Shown here in pieces: positions 27,154-36,712 of a DNA stretch of 64,000 bases (position 1 is the stretch's first letter; the number at the start of each line of letters is the position of its first letter). A program made the translations under genes and the position numbers. The DNA comes from Ruegeria marina. GTDB taxonomy: Bacteria > Pseudomonadota > Alphaproteobacteria > Rhodobacterales > Rhodobacteraceae. Under the pieces are notes generated by a model, which was given only the letters and a program-made list of their open reading frames with translations, was not told the origin of the DNA and searched no databases. The stretch covers positions 1 to 64,000 of the forward strand of contig NZ_FMZV01000017.1 of the NCBI RefSeq assembly GCF_900101475.1. The letters run 5' to 3'.

Positions 27154-28020
27154 TTAGGCCCGAACCAGCGCCTCATACTCCGCCGCGATATCGCGGGTCA
27201 TCTGGCCCACTTCGAAAGTATAGGGGCCGATCTGACCCACCGGGGTGACCTCGGCGGCGGTGCCGGTCAGCCAGCACTGTTCGAACCCTTCCATCTCTTC
27301 CGGCTTGATGCGGCGCTCATGCACGGTGATGCCCTTGTCCTTGAGCATCTGGATTACCGTCTGCCGGGTGATCCCGTTCAGGAAGCAGTCGGCCAGCGGC
27401 GTATGCACTTCGCCATCCTTGACAAAGAACACGTTGGCGCCGGTCGCCTCGGCCACATAGCCGCGCCAGTCCATGAACAGCGCGTCCGAACAGCCCTTGG
27501 CCTCGGCCTTGTGCTTGGAGATGGTGCAGATCATGTAAAGACCCGCCGCCTTGGCATGCACCGGGATGGTATCCGGGCTGGGCCGCTTCCATTCCGCGAT
27601 GTCCAGCTTGGCGCCCTGCATCTTGGCGTCGCCGTAATAGGCGCCCCAGGGCCAGACCGCGATTGCCATCCGCACCGGGTTGCGGGCCGAGGCCACGCCC
27701 ATATCTTCGCCCGAACCGCGCCAGACCAGCGCGCGCACATAGGCGTCCGTCAACCCGCTGGCTTTCAGCGTCGCTTCCTTGGCGGCCTCGATCTCGTCCA
27801 CCGAATAGGGCATCGGCATGTCCAGAGCCTTGGCGGACGCGACCAGGCGTTCGGAGTGTTCGCGGCTCTTGAAGATCTTGCCGTTATAGGCCCGCTCGCC
27901 TTCGAAAACCGAACTGGCATAGTGCATCGCATGGGTCAGAATATGGACCTTGGCATCGCGCCAGGGAACAAACTCGCCATCCATCCAGATCACGCCGTCG
28001 CGATCGTCATAAGCCGTCAT
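27154..28020 (-). CDS. ilvE: Branched-chain amino acid aminotransferase
   Basis: A 288-aa fold-type IV PLP aminotransferase for the last step of Val/Leu/Ile synthesis. The PLP lysine lies in PVHAKAAGLYMICT. EATGANVFFVKDGEVHTP and FLNGITRQTVIQM are family signatures, with THAMHYASSVFEGERAY near the N-terminus. The start ATG 28020 follows GGAGGATATGAC. Divergent from petP, with a 155-bp shared promoter region. Confidence 0.93.
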   Translation of the reverse strand: MTAYDDRDGVIWMDGEFVPWRDAKVHILTHAMHYASSVFEGERAYNGKIFKSREHSERLVASAKALDMPMPYSVDEIEAAKEATLKASGLTDAYVRALVWRGSGEDMGVASARNPVRMAIAVWPWGAYYGDAKMQGAKLDIAEWKRPSPDTIPVHAKAAGLYMICTISKHKAEAKGCSDALFMDWRGYVAEATGANVFFVKDGEVHTPLADCFLNGITRQTVIQMLKDKGITVHERRIKPEEMEGFEQCWLTGTAAEVTPVGQIGPYTFEVGQMTRDIAAEYEALVRA

Positions 28021-28175
28021 GTCATATCCTCCAGCCCAGCCGTTTTCCAATAATTGCGCACATTAGGTCCGACCCGGACACAAAGTTGCGCAAAAACTGC
28101 GACTCGATACTTGTTCCATATTGGAATGTCAATAAGACTGACATAAACTGTCCGAACCCAAGGAAGAGGCACACC
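28021..28175. promoter_or_regulatory. Divergent ilvE/petP promoter region with inverted repeat
   Basis: The region holds the inverted repeat TTCCA-TAT-TGGAA at 28114-28126, a candidate MarR-type operator 50 bp before petP. Two TTGCGCA-like stretches also occur (on the plus strand near 28053-28059 and 28086-28092). No factor is assigned. Confidence 0.4.
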
Positions 28176-28688
28176 ATGTCCGATGCACGGCCGGCTCAGG
28201 CCTTTGGCGGGGAAAGCTTGCTGTTTCTGACAGACGAGCAGTTGCGTCAGGGGATAGAAGCAATGTTCTTCGCCTATCGCGGCTTTACCGCCGATCCCGA
28301 CCGGATTCTGGCCGAACTGGCCTATGGACGCGCGCACCACAGGGCCATCCATTTCATAAACCGCGCGCCGGGAACCACGGTGAACAACCTGCTGGCCATC
28401 CTCGGCGTCACCAAGCAGTCGCTCAACCGGGTTCTGCGCACCCTGATTGCTGATGGCCTTGTCGAAAGCCGGGTCGGCACCGAAGACAAGCGCGAACGCC
28501 ATCTATACCTTACAGCCGAGGGAGCCGCGCTTGAATCCAAACTTTCGGACGCCCAGCGCGTCCGTATGCGCAGCGCCTACAAGGAGGCCGGCCCCGAGGC
28601 CGTCGCCGGGTTCCGCCAGGTGCTCGAGGCGATGATGGACCGCGAGATGCGGCGCACCTATGCCAAACTGCGGGACAGTTCCTCATGA
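28176..28688 (+). CDS. petP: MarR-family regulator, PetP-like
   Basis: A 170-aa MarR-type winged-helix protein. The recognition region is TTVNNLLAILGVTKQSLNRV and the wing LVESRVGTEDKRERHLYLTA. In Rhodobacter capsulatus a PetP-PetR pair sits next to the bc1 operon and is needed for growth. The same order (MarR gene overlapping an OmpR-type regulator, near ilvE) supports the name here. ATG 28176 follows AAGGAAGAGG. Its stop overlaps petR (ATGA). Confidence 0.8.
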   Translation: MSDARPAQAFGGESLLFLTDEQLRQGIEAMFFAYRGFTADPDRILAELAYGRAHHRAIHFINRAPGTTVNNLLAILGVTKQSLNRVLRTLIADGLVESRVGTEDKRERHLYLTAEGAALESKLSDAQRVRMRSAYKEAGPEAVAGFRQVLEAMMDREMRRTYAKLRDSSS

Positions 28689-29386
28689 CCACGCTCGAGT
28701 CCCACCTGCTGATCGTCGACGATGACGAGCGTATCCGCGACCTGCTCAAGAAGTTCCTGATTCGCAACGGTTTCCTCGTGACCGCTGCCCGCGATGCCGC
28801 CCATGCGCGCAGGGTGCTGTCGGGACTCGACTTCGACCTGATCGTGATGGACGTGATGATGCCGGGCGAGGATGGCGTCAGCCTGACCCGGTCACTGCGC
28901 GAAACCCTGTCTATCCCGATCCTGCTTCTTACCGGGCGCGGCGAGACCGAGCACCGCATCGCCGGACTTGAAGCCGGGGCCGACGACTATCTGGCGAAGC
29001 CGTTCGAGCCGCGCGAGCTATTGCTCAGGATAAATGCCATCCTGCGACGGGTCCCCGAAACGCTCGCCCAGGAGGCGGCACCCAAATTCCTGCAACTGGG
29101 CCCGATCCGTTACGATATCGAGCGTGGCGAACTGTGGCAGGGCGACAAGCTCGTCCGCCTCACCGCGACCGAAAGCCAGCTTATGAAGATCTTTTCGGCT
29201 CGACCGGGAGAGGCTTTCTCGCGAACGAAACTGGTCGAAGAACTGGGCCGAGATCGCGGTCAGGCGCAGGAACGCGCGGTCGACGTGCAGATCACCCGCC
29301 TCCGGCGGAAGATCGAGCCGAACCCGAAACAACCACGATACCTGCAAACGGTGCGCGGCGCGGGCTATATGCTGGCGCCGGATTGA
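28685..29386 (+). CDS. petR: OmpR-family response regulator, PetR-like
   Basis: A 233-aa response regulator: receiver domain (residues 7-120) with acidic pocket VDDDERIRDL, phospho-acceptor Asp56 in LIVMDVMMPGEDG, Thr in LLLTGRGE and Lys in DDYLAKPFEPRELL. A winged-helix OmpR-type DNA-binding domain follows (about 140-232). No histidine kinase is adjacent, as is also the case for the Rhodobacter petPR pair. Translation overlaps petP; the HDAC-like gene follows after 28 bp. Confidence 0.84.
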   Translation: MTTLESHLLIVDDDERIRDLLKKFLIRNGFLVTAARDAAHARRVLSGLDFDLIVMDVMMPGEDGVSLTRSLRETLSIPILLLTGRGETEHRIAGLEAGADDYLAKPFEPRELLLRINAILRRVPETLAQEAAPKFLQLGPIRYDIERGELWQGDKLVRLTATESQLMKIFSARPGEAFSRTKLVEELGRDRGQAQERAVDVQITRLRRKIEPNPKQPRYLQTVRGAGYMLAPD

Positions 29387-29414
29387 CCCCAGCGCATCGC
29401 CACAAGGAACGCTG

Positions 29415-30341
29415 ATGAAAACCGCCCTGATCACCCATGCCGACTGTCTGAACCATGTCACCCCCACGGGACACCCCGAGCGGGTGGCCCGGCTCGAACA
29501 TGTGCTTCACGCCCTCGAACCGCTCGACCTGCGCCGCGTCACCGCGCCGCTGGCTGCCGAAGACGACCTGCTGCGCGTTCATCCTGCAGGCTATATCTCC
29601 GATATCCGCGATGCCCGCCCTGACGAGGGGTTCACACAGATCGACGGCGACACCTTCCTGTCGCCCGGATCGGTCGATGCCGCGTTCCGTGCCGCAGGCG
29701 CGGTGGTGCGCGCGGTTGATATCGTGCTGGGCGGCGCGGTGCAAAATGCGTTCTGTGCCATCCGTCCGCCGGGGCACCATGCCGAACGGGAAACCGCGAT
29801 GGGCTTCTGCCTCTTCGGCAATGCCGCGCTTGCGGCGAAACACGCGCTCGACCATCACGGACTTTCGCGTGTGGCCGTGGTCGATTTCGACGTGCATCAC
29901 GGCAACGGCACCCAGGACCTCTTGTGGGACGAGGCGCGCGCGCTTCTGATCACCAGCCAGCAGATGCCGCTCTGGCCCGGCACTGGCCGCCCGGACGAGG
30001 ATGGCGCGCATGGCCAGATCCTCAACATCCCGCTGGCCCCCGGCACCGGCGGTGCCGAGATGCGCGCGGCCTACACGGCCCAGGCTTTCCCGCGCCTGCG
30101 CGCCTTCAAGCCCGAACTCATCATCATCTCCGCCGGATTCGACGCCCACCAGGACGACCCGCTGGCCAACCTGAACTGGTCCACGGCCGACTTCGCCTGG
30201 CTCACCGCCGAGCTGTGCACGCTGGCGCAGGAACTGTGCCAGGGCCGTATCGTCTCGACTCTCGAAGGCGGTTATGATCTGAACGCGCTCGCCGCCGCCA
30301 CGCGCGCGCATGTACAGGAACTGATAAAGGCCGCGACATGA
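29415..30341 (+). CDS. Histone-deacetylase-family deacetylase
   Basis: A 308-aa arginase/HDAC-fold zinc hydrolase. The active-site His pair lies in RPPGHHAERETAMGFC (121-122), zinc Asp159 and His161 in VVDFDVHHGNGTQD, and a third ligand Asp in ISAGFDAHQDDPLA, with the C-terminal EGGYDLNAL. Bacterial members deacetylate acetylpolyamines, acetoin-pathway proteins or other acyl-amines; the substrate here is open. Its stop overlaps xseB (ATGA), starting the HDAC-xseB-ispA-dxs run. Confidence 0.9.
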   Translation: MKTALITHADCLNHVTPTGHPERVARLEHVLHALEPLDLRRVTAPLAAEDDLLRVHPAGYISDIRDARPDEGFTQIDGDTFLSPGSVDAAFRAAGAVVRAVDIVLGGAVQNAFCAIRPPGHHAERETAMGFCLFGNAALAAKHALDHHGLSRVAVVDFDVHHGNGTQDLLWDEARALLITSQQMPLWPGTGRPDEDGAHGQILNIPLAPGTGGAEMRAAYTAQAFPRLRAFKPELIIISAGFDAHQDDPLANLNWSTADFAWLTAELCTLAQELCQGRIVSTLEGGYDLNALAAATRAHVQELIKAAT

Positions 30342-30580
30342 CCGAGACACCCGTCGAACAGATGAGTTTTGAACAGGCGATGAAAGAGTTGGAAACCGTG
30401 GTCGGCCAGCTTGAACGCGGCGATGTGGCGCTGGACCAGTCCATTGCCCTTTACGAACGCGGCGCGGCACTGAAAAAGCGTTGCGAGGACGAGCTGCAGC
30501 GCGCCGAGGAAAAGGTCGCCGCCATCACGCTCGACTCCAATGGTCAGCCCACCGGAACCAAGCCGGTCGAAGGTCTCTGA
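30338..30580 (+). CDS. xseB: Exodeoxyribonuclease VII small subunit
   Basis: An 80-aa protein with the conserved core MSFEQAMKELETVVGQLERG, then DVALDQSIALYERGAALKKR. It forms the helical small subunit that binds XseA to give the single-strand exonuclease. The length is normal. ATG 30338 overlaps the deacetylase stop, and ispA starts 2 bp after its TGA. Confidence 0.95.
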   Translation: MTETPVEQMSFEQAMKELETVVGQLERGDVALDQSIALYERGAALKKRCEDELQRAEEKVAAITLDSNGQPTGTKPVEGL

Positions 30581-30582
30581 CC

Positions 30583-31449
30583 ATGTTCGGCGAAAGGCTG
30601 GCGCGGGACGCCGCGCTGATCCAGCGCACATTCGACGCTGTGCTGGGTGAGCTGGAGTCGCTCGACATCACCCGCGCCATGGCCTGGACGACCGAAGGCG
30701 GCAAGCGCCTGCGCGGTTTCCTTGTGCTGGAAAGCGCGCGTCTGCACGGTGTGGACGAGGCGCGCGCCATCTGGCCCGCCACCGCCATCGAGGCGCTGCA
30801 TGCCTATAGCCTGGTACATGACGACCTGCCCTGCATGGACGACGACGACCTGCGCCGGGGCCGCCCCACCGCCCATGTGAAGTGGGACGAGGGCACCGCC
30901 GTGCTGGCCGGGGACGCATTGCAATCGCTGGCCTTCGAACTGTGTACCCGCCCCGAGGTCGGCTCCGCCGAGGTTCGCGTCGCCCTGGCGCTGACGCTGG
31001 CGCAGGCCGCCGGCGCGCGCGGCATGGTGCTGGGCCAGGCGCTCGATATCGCCGCCGAAACCGCACCCGAACCGCTGACACTCGACCAGATCACCCACCT
31101 TCAGGCGGGCAAGACCGGCGCGCTGATCGAATGGTCCGCCGCCGCAGGCGCCGTGCTGGCGCAGGCCGATCCCACCCCCTTGCGCCAATATGCCCGCGCG
31201 CTGGGCCTTGCCTTCCAGATCGCCGACGACATCTTGGATGTCGAAGGCGATGCTGAAAAGGCCGGCAAGCGGCTGCAAAAGGACGCGGGCGCGGGCAAGG
31301 CCACCTTTGTCTCGCTACTGGGTCTCGATGCCGCCAGGAACCGCGCGCGCGATCTCGTCGACCAGGCCTGCACCGCGCTCGCCCCCTATGGCGCGAGCGC
31401 CGAAACCTTGAAGGAAGCCGCCCGCTTCGTTATTGCGCGCGAGAACTGA
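30583..31449 (+). CDS. ispA: Farnesyl/geranylgeranyl-type polyprenyl synthase
   Basis: A 288-aa trans-prenyltransferase. The first Asp-rich motif is VHDDLPCMDDDDLRRGRPT and the second FQIADDILDVEGD. GKRLRGFLVLESARLHG and LQAGKTGALIEW are also typical. It condenses IPP with DMAPP/GPP to FPP, next to dxs, which feeds the same pathway. The xseB-ispA-dxs order is widespread in proteobacteria. ATG 30583. Confidence 0.93.
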   Translation: MFGERLARDAALIQRTFDAVLGELESLDITRAMAWTTEGGKRLRGFLVLESARLHGVDEARAIWPATAIEALHAYSLVHDDLPCMDDDDLRRGRPTAHVKWDEGTAVLAGDALQSLAFELCTRPEVGSAEVRVALALTLAQAAGARGMVLGQALDIAAETAPEPLTLDQITHLQAGKTGALIEWSAAAGAVLAQADPTPLRQYARALGLAFQIADDILDVEGDAEKAGKRLQKDAGAGKATFVSLLGLDAARNRARDLVDQACTALAPYGASAETLKEAARFVIAREN

Positions 31450-31464
31450 ACCACGAAGGACGCC

Positions 31465-33393
31465 ATGCCTGACCGCCCGCATACCCCGCTTCTTGACCAG
31501 GTGACCCGTCCGGCGGACCTGAAACGGTTCTCCGACGCGCAGCTGACCCAACTGGCAAGCGAACTGCGCGCCGAAACCGTCTCGGCCGTGTCGGTCACCG
31601 GCGGCCACCTGGGCGCGGGGCTTGGCGTGGTGGAACTGACCGTGGCGCTGCACGCTGTCTTTGACACACCGCGCGACAAGGTGATTTGGGACGTCGGCCA
31701 TCAGTGCTATCCGCACAAGATCCTGACCGAACGCCGCGACCGTATCCGCACGCTGCGCGCAAAGGACGGGCTGTCAGGCTTCACCAAGCGCTCCGAGTCG
31801 CCTTATGACCCCTTTGGCGCCGCGCACAGCTCTACCTCGATCAGCGCGGCACTGGGCTTTGCCGTGGCCCGCGACCTGGGCGGCGTGACGCCCGAGGGGC
31901 TGGGTGACGCCATTGCGGTGATTGGCGACGGCTCGATGTCCGCCGGCATGGCCTTCGAGGCGATGAACAACGCCGGCCACCTGAAAAAGCGCCTCATCGT
32001 CATCCTCAACGACAACGAGATGTCGATCGCCCCGCCGACCGGCGCGCTCTCGACCTATCTCTCGCGCCTCTACACCGAAGCCCCCTTTCACGAGCTGAAG
32101 GCCGCCGCCAAGGGCGCGGTGTCGCTCTTGCCTGAACCCTTCCGCGAAGGCGCCAAACGCGCCAAGGAGATGCTCAAGGGCATGGCCGTGGGCGGCACCT
32201 TGTTCGAGGAACTGGGGTTCTCCTACATCGGTCCCATCGACGGGCACGATCTGAGTCAGCTGCTGCCCGTCCTGCGCACCATCAAGGCCCGCGCCACCGG
32301 CCCGATCCTGCTGCATGTGCTGACCAAAAAGGGCAAGGGCTATGCCCCCGCCGAACGCGCCCGCGACCGGGGCCATGCCACCGCGAAATTCGACGTGGTC
32401 ACCGGCAAGCAGCACAAGGCCCCCTCCAACGCGCCCTCCTATACCTCGGTTTTCGGCAAGGCGCTGGTCGATCAGGCCGCACGCGACGACAAGATTGTCG
32501 CCGTCACCGCCGCCATGCCCGATGGCACCGGGCTGAACCTCTTTGCCGAACGCTACCCCTCGCGCTGTTTCGACGTGGGCATAGCGGAACAGCACGGCGT
32601 GACCTTCTCCGCCGCGCTGGCCGCAGGCGGCATGAAACCCTTCTGCGCGATGTATTCGACCTTCCTCCAGCGCGGCTATGACCAGGTGGTGCATGATGTC
32701 GCGATCCAGCGTCTGCCGGTGCGTTTCGCCATCGACCGGGCTGGGCTGGTCGGTGCCGACGGTGCCACCCATGCCGGCAGTTTCGACATCGCCTACATGG
32801 CCAACCTGCCGGGCATGGTGGTGATGGCCGCCGCGGACGAGGCCGAACTGGTGCACATGGTCGCCACCGCCGCCGCGCATGACGACGGCCCCATCGCCTT
32901 CCGTTATCCGCGCGGCGAGGGCGTGGGCGTCGAAATGCCCGAACAGGGCGAGGTGCTGGAAATCGGCAAGGGCCGGATGATCCAGCAAGGCGCCCGCGTG
33001 GCGATCCTGTCCTTTGGCACAAGGCTGGCCGAGGTGCAAAAGGCCGCCGAGGCGCTGGCGGCCAAGGGAATCACCCCCACCATCGCCGACGCCCGCTTCG
33101 CCAAACCGCTCGACCGCGACCTGATCCTGCAACTGGCTCATGACCACGAGGCGTTGATCACCATCGAAGAAGGCGCCGTTGGCGGCTTTGGCAGTCACGT
33201 GGCGCAACTGCTCTCGGACGAGGGCGTGTTCGACCATGGGCTGAAATTCCGCTCGATGGTCCTGCCCGACACGTTCATCGACCAGTCCAGCCCCGAGGAT
33301 ATGTACACCACCGCCGCCATGAACGCCCCCCAGATCGAGGCCAAGGTGCTCGAGGTGCTGGGCGTAGCGAAGATCGGGGAAAAGCGGGCGTAA
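31465..33393 (+). CDS. dxs: 1-deoxy-D-xylulose-5-phosphate synthase
   Basis: A 642-aa TPP-dependent enzyme joining pyruvate and glyceraldehyde 3-phosphate, the first MEP-pathway step. The TPP/Mg motif is [20 protein letters not shown], continuing to [25 protein letters not shown] (substrate His) and [18 protein letters not shown] are conserved, as is the transketolase C-terminal domain. The length is the usual one. It starts 15 bp after ispA and ends the operon; a weak GC stem follows. Confidence 0.97.
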   Translation: MPDRPHTPLLDQVTRPADLKRFSDAQLTQLASELRAETVSAVSVTGGHLGAGLGVVELTVALHAVFDTPRDKVIWDVGHQCYPHKILTERRDRIRTLRAKDGLSGFTKRSESPYDPFGAAHSSTSISAALGFAVARDLGGVTPEGLGDAIAVIGDGSMSAGMAFEAMNNAGHLKKRLIVILNDNEMSIAPPTGALSTYLSRLYTEAPFHELKAAAKGAVSLLPEPFREGAKRAKEMLKGMAVGGTLFEELGFSYIGPIDGHDLSQLLPVLRTIKARATGPILLHVLTKKGKGYAPAERARDRGHATAKFDVVTGKQHKAPSNAPSYTSVFGKALVDQAARDDKIVAVTAAMPDGTGLNLFAERYPSRCFDVGIAEQHGVTFSAALAAGGMKPFCAMYSTFLQRGYDQVVHDVAIQRLPVRFAIDRAGLVGADGATHAGSFDIAYMANLPGMVVMAAADEAELVHMVATAAAHDDGPIAFRYPRGEGVGVEMPEQGEVLEIGKGRMIQQGARVAILSFGTRLAEVQKAAEALAAKGITPTIADARFAKPLDRDLILQLAHDHEALITIEEGAVGGFGSHVAQLLSDEGVFDHGLKFRSMVLPDTFIDQSSPEDMYTTAAMNAPQIEAKVLEVLGVAKIGEKRA

Positions 33394-33496
33394 ACGCCTC
33401 TCCGGGTTCCCCTTCCCGGTGTTTCGGACATCGTGCCCGAAAGGAGTGCAGGGCAGGCCGGCTTCGGCCTTCCCGGAAAGTATCGAACAGCCGATC

Positions 33497-34486
33497 ATGG
33501 CTGGAATGTCAGACGTTGTCCGCGCCTCGCCGGAACTTGCCGCCATCGTGGAACGATGGATCAACGCCTATGGCAATGGAGATGGGGAAACGGTCGAGCA
33601 TCTCTTCTCCGAAGAAACCGCTCTATCCTATTTCGGCTCTGCCGAGGGCGAGTACTGGCGCGACGACGCATTGCGGCGCAGTTTTGCAAGCTAAATTGGC
33701 GAGGTTCCCCGGTTCCGCTGGAAACCGGCCGAAATCTGCGGATATGAATGCGGGTCGATCAGCTGGGTCGAGTGGCAGGCCGAGATCGAAGCGATCAAGA
33801 CCGGCCAAACCCTAGGGATGCGGTCGACCGTGATCTTCAGGCTCGCGAAAGGCACGTGGAAGATCATCCATGTTCACAACTCGCTCCCTGTCAACAACGT
33901 CAAAGGCTTCGGCTACGAGGCGCGGGGGTTCGAGGAACTTCTCGACGCGGCCCTGTCCTCACCCTACGAACTGGGGCCAAGCGGCATGGCATCGGTGATG
34001 TTCACCGACATCGCGGACAGTACGCGGATCGCCGAGACCATCGGGGACCACCTTTGGACCGAGGCAGTGCGCCGGCATCTGCGCCTGATCCAGAAACATA
34101 ACGTCGAAGGCGGAGGAAAGGTCGTCAAATCGCTCGGGGATGGCGTGATGTCGAGCTTTTCCTCGGCCCGAGCGGCCTTGTCGACCGCCAGGATGATTCA
34201 GCGCGCGAACTCGGCAGAGACGACAGAACCGAAACTCCAGGTTCGCATCAGTGTACACACGGGCGAAGTGATGGCATCCGACAGCGACCATTTCGGAACC
34301 GTCGTCAACAAGGCCGCGAGAATTGCCGCGTTGGCCGCACCCGGTGACATCTGCGTATCGGATGCCACCCGGATCATGGTCGGCGGAGCGACCGACTTTG
34401 TATTCCACGATCAGATGACGGTTCCGTTGAAGGCGCTGGAAGGCGAACATTCACTCTGTAAGCTGAGTTGGCGAGACCGGGGATGA
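33497..34486 (+). pseudogene. NTF2/SnoaL-like plus adenylate cyclase gene with in-frame stop
   Basis: One reading frame runs from ATG 33497 (or 33506) to 34486 but is cut at codon 66 by TAA at 33692-33694. Before the stop the protein looks like an NTF2/SnoaL-type domain (ELAAIVERWINAYGNGDGET, then YFGSAEGEYWRDDALRRSF). After it the same fold continues to VIFRLAKGTWKIIHVHNS. A class III cyclase domain then follows: SVMFTDIADSTRIAE, KSLGDGVMSSFSSA and GTVVNKAARIAALA. All else is intact, so this is a recent nonsense mutation, a sequencing error, or two separate products with re-initiation at 33818. No frameshift is needed. Confidence 0.75.
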
Positions 34487-34620
34487 TCCCGATAACCGAA
34501 CGCCTTGTTCTACGGCGTCCGAAGTTCGGCACGGACGGTGCCTGAACTCCGTTTCAAAACGGCCAATTGCCGTCTCGGACCAAGTGCAAAACGGTCAAGA
34601 TACCTGTGCATTGGCGTACA

Positions 34621-35466
34621 TCACCCCTCTTGCGCCAGCGCCTCCAGCCCGATCCTGTAATTGGGATATTTCAGCGTGACGCCCAGTTCATTCTTGATGC
34701 GGTCATTTCGCACCCGCTTGTTTTCGCTGTAGAAACTGCGCGCCATCGGGGTCAGGTCGGCCTTGTCGAAATCCACCGCGGGCGGCAGGGGGAGGCCCTG
34801 CAACTCGGCCGCATAGGCGATCACATCCTGCGGCGGCACCGGTTCGTCATCGCAGACATTGTAGATCGTACCGGGGTTCGGCCGATCCATGGAGGCCGAT
34901 AAAACCTGAGCTATATCAGCAACATGAATGCGCGAGAACACCTGTCCCGGCTTGATGATCCGGCGGATGCCGCCCTTGCCCAGCTTGGAAAACGGCCCTC
35001 GTCCGGGACCATAGATTCCGGCCAGCCGAAAGATGTGAACCGGCAGATCGGGCACCGCCTGCCATTGCTGTTCGGCCATCACCCGCCAGCGTCCCCGTGC
35101 TGCGGTCGGCGCGACCGGCGTGGTCTCGTCGACCCAGGCACCGTCGTGATCGCCATAGACGGCGGTGGTGGATAGATAGCCAACCCATTGAAATTGATTT
35201 GCTCTTTTCGCGATCTCGTCCCCCAGTGCCGCGAGGATCGGATCGCCCGAGGCATCGGGCGCCGTCGAGATCAGCAGATGCGTAACGCCGTCAAGGGTCA
35301 CGTCGCTGCCCGGCCACAGCACCGGTTCCGCGCCGGCCTGCCGGATCTCCTCCAGTTGATCGGGGTTGCGGGTGGTGCCGATGATCCGCCAGCCGCGCGG
35401 CGCCAGCAGCCGTGACAGCGCCCGAGCCGAGTATCCGTGTCCAAAGGAAAGAAGCGTACTTGTCAT
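34621..35466 (-). CDS. NAD-dependent epimerase/SDR-like protein
   Basis: A 281-aa Rossmann-fold protein related to extended SDRs/YeeZ-like proteins. The nucleotide site near the N-terminus is LLSFGHGYSARALS. VGYLSTTAVYGDHDG, the FRLAGIYGPGRGPF region and YNVCDDEPVPPQDVI fit the NAD-dependent epimerase class. The usual YxxxK is not obvious, with Y in STTAVYG, so catalysis may be lost or altered. Divergent from the methyltransferase gene. Confidence 0.82.
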   Translation of the reverse strand: MTSTLLSFGHGYSARALSRLLAPRGWRIIGTTRNPDQLEEIRQAGAEPVLWPGSDVTLDGVTHLLISTAPDASGDPILAALGDEIAKRANQFQWVGYLSTTAVYGDHDGAWVDETTPVAPTAARGRWRVMAEQQWQAVPDLPVHIFRLAGIYGPGRGPFSKLGKGGIRRIIKPGQVFSRIHVADIAQVLSASMDRPNPGTIYNVCDDEPVPPQDVIAYAAELQGLPLPPAVDFDKADLTPMARSFYSENKRVRNDRIKNELGVTLKYPNYRIGLEALAQEG

Positions 35467-35554
35467 GTCCCATTGATGCGATCCGCCGCCGGAACAATCA
35501 AGCGTGTGATCGCCGCACTTGATTCGAATCTGTCATTGAGCCTTTCATTTGTAC

Positions 35555-36187
35555 ATGAGTACAAAAACACCAGACCTGACCGCCGCCTACGGCCTCAAAA
35601 CCCCTGACGACAACCGCAAGCTCTATGCCGAGTGGGCCGGGGACTATGACGACGGCTTTGCCGCGCGCGAGGATTACCAGCTTCCGATGCACACCGCGCG
35701 CGCTTTCGTCGCGGCAGGTGGTCAGGGGCCTGTCCTGGATGTCGGCGCGGGCACGGGATTGTGCGGCGCCGTACTGTCCGGGTTCGGGGTCGGCCCCCTC
35801 GACGCCACCGACATCAGTGCCGAGATGCTGGCGCAGGCCATGCGCAAGGATATCTACCGCGATGCCATCGAAGCTGACTTGAACCTGGGCATTCCTGTCC
35901 CGCGCGACAGCTATTCGGGGGTCGTGTCCTCGGGCACCTTCACCCATGGCCATCTGGGTCCCGAGGTCCTGCATGCACTTCTGCGTGTCGCCCGCCCAGG
36001 CGCACAATTCGCGATCTCGATCAACGCCGCGCATTTTGTGGAAAAGGGGTTCGACTTTGCGCTGCGCCGGATGGCACAAGGGCAGATCGAGAACCTCAAA
36101 CTGCCCCAGGTTCGCATCTATGGCGACCTGGCCGCCGGCCCGCACAAGGACGACATGGCCTATATTGCCCTGTTCGAGAAGTCCTAG
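35555..36187 (+). CDS. Class I SAM-dependent methyltransferase
   Basis: A 210-aa methyltransferase with SAM-binding motif I PVLDVGAGTGLCGAVLSGFG, motif II PLDATDISAEMLAQA and the post-II acidic segment ADLNLGIPVPRDSY. The N-terminal YAEWAGDYDDGFA resembles small-molecule (Williams-Beuren-like) methyltransferases. The substrate is unknown. ATG 35555 is chosen over the upstream TTG at 35549; no strong ribosome site is seen. Confidence 0.86.
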   Translation: MSTKTPDLTAAYGLKTPDDNRKLYAEWAGDYDDGFAAREDYQLPMHTARAFVAAGGQGPVLDVGAGTGLCGAVLSGFGVGPLDATDISAEMLAQAMRKDIYRDAIEADLNLGIPVPRDSYSGVVSSGTFTHGHLGPEVLHALLRVARPGAQFAISINAAHFVEKGFDFALRRMAQGQIENLKLPQVRIYGDLAAGPHKDDMAYIALFEKS

Positions 36188-36224
36188 GCGCGTAGGCCCG
36201 GTTCCCGTTCTCACGCGATGCGCT

Positions 36225-36692
36225 TCAGCCGCGCCCGCGGTAGGTCGGCACGCCCTGATCGGGGATCCACACACCCGGCAACTCAGGTCCGGTCTGATAG
36301 AACACGTCGATCGGCATACCACCGCGCGGATACCAGTAGGCGCCGACCCGCAGCCATTTGGGGGTCAGCGTCTCGACAAGGCGCTTGCCGATGGAAACGC
36401 TGCAATCCTCGTGAAACGCACCGTGATTGCGGAATGAGCCCAGATACAGTTTCAGCGACTTGCTCTCGACCAGCCAGTCGCCCGGCACGTAGTCGATCAC
36501 GATATGGGCGAAATCGGGCTGCGCCGTCAGCGGACAGAGCGAGGTGAACTCGGGCGCGGTAAAGCGCACCGCGTAATCGGTGCCCGCCTGCGGGTTGGGC
36601 ACCTTTTCCAGCACCGCCTCTTCGGGCGAGTTCGGCAGCTCGGTCTTGCCGCCCAATTGGGTCAGGTTTGCATAGATGTCCTGATTTACCAT
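36225..36692 (-). CDS. queF: 7-cyano-7-deazaguanine (preQ0) reductase
   Basis: A 155-aa short-form (YkvM-type) QueF that reduces preQ0 to preQ1 with NADPH. The catalytic Cys53 and Asp60 lie in [15 protein letters not shown]. The substrate/NADPH motif is [23 protein letters not shown] 36692 follows AAGGAG. It is last gene of the queC-queD-queE-queF operon. Confidence 0.95.
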   Translation of the reverse strand: MVNQDIYANLTQLGGKTELPNSPEEAVLEKVPNPQAGTDYAVRFTAPEFTSLCPLTAQPDFAHIVIDYVPGDWLVESKSLKLYLGSFRNHGAFHEDCSVSIGKRLVETLTPKWLRVGAYWYPRGGMPIDVFYQTGPELPGVWIPDQGVPTYRGRG

Positions 36693-36712
36693 TTGATACT
36701 CCTTCCGGCGTC

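Noticed and set aside
33387-33419. Terminator after dxs
   Set aside because: Only weak stems (GGCGT/ACGCC and CCGGG/CCCGG) without a T-run; not strong enough to list as a feature.
34487-34620. Possible small gene between the broken cyclase and the epimerase
   Set aside because: No frame there has a ribosome site or recognisable protein; a short inverted CCGAAC/GTTCGG-like match is too weak to call.
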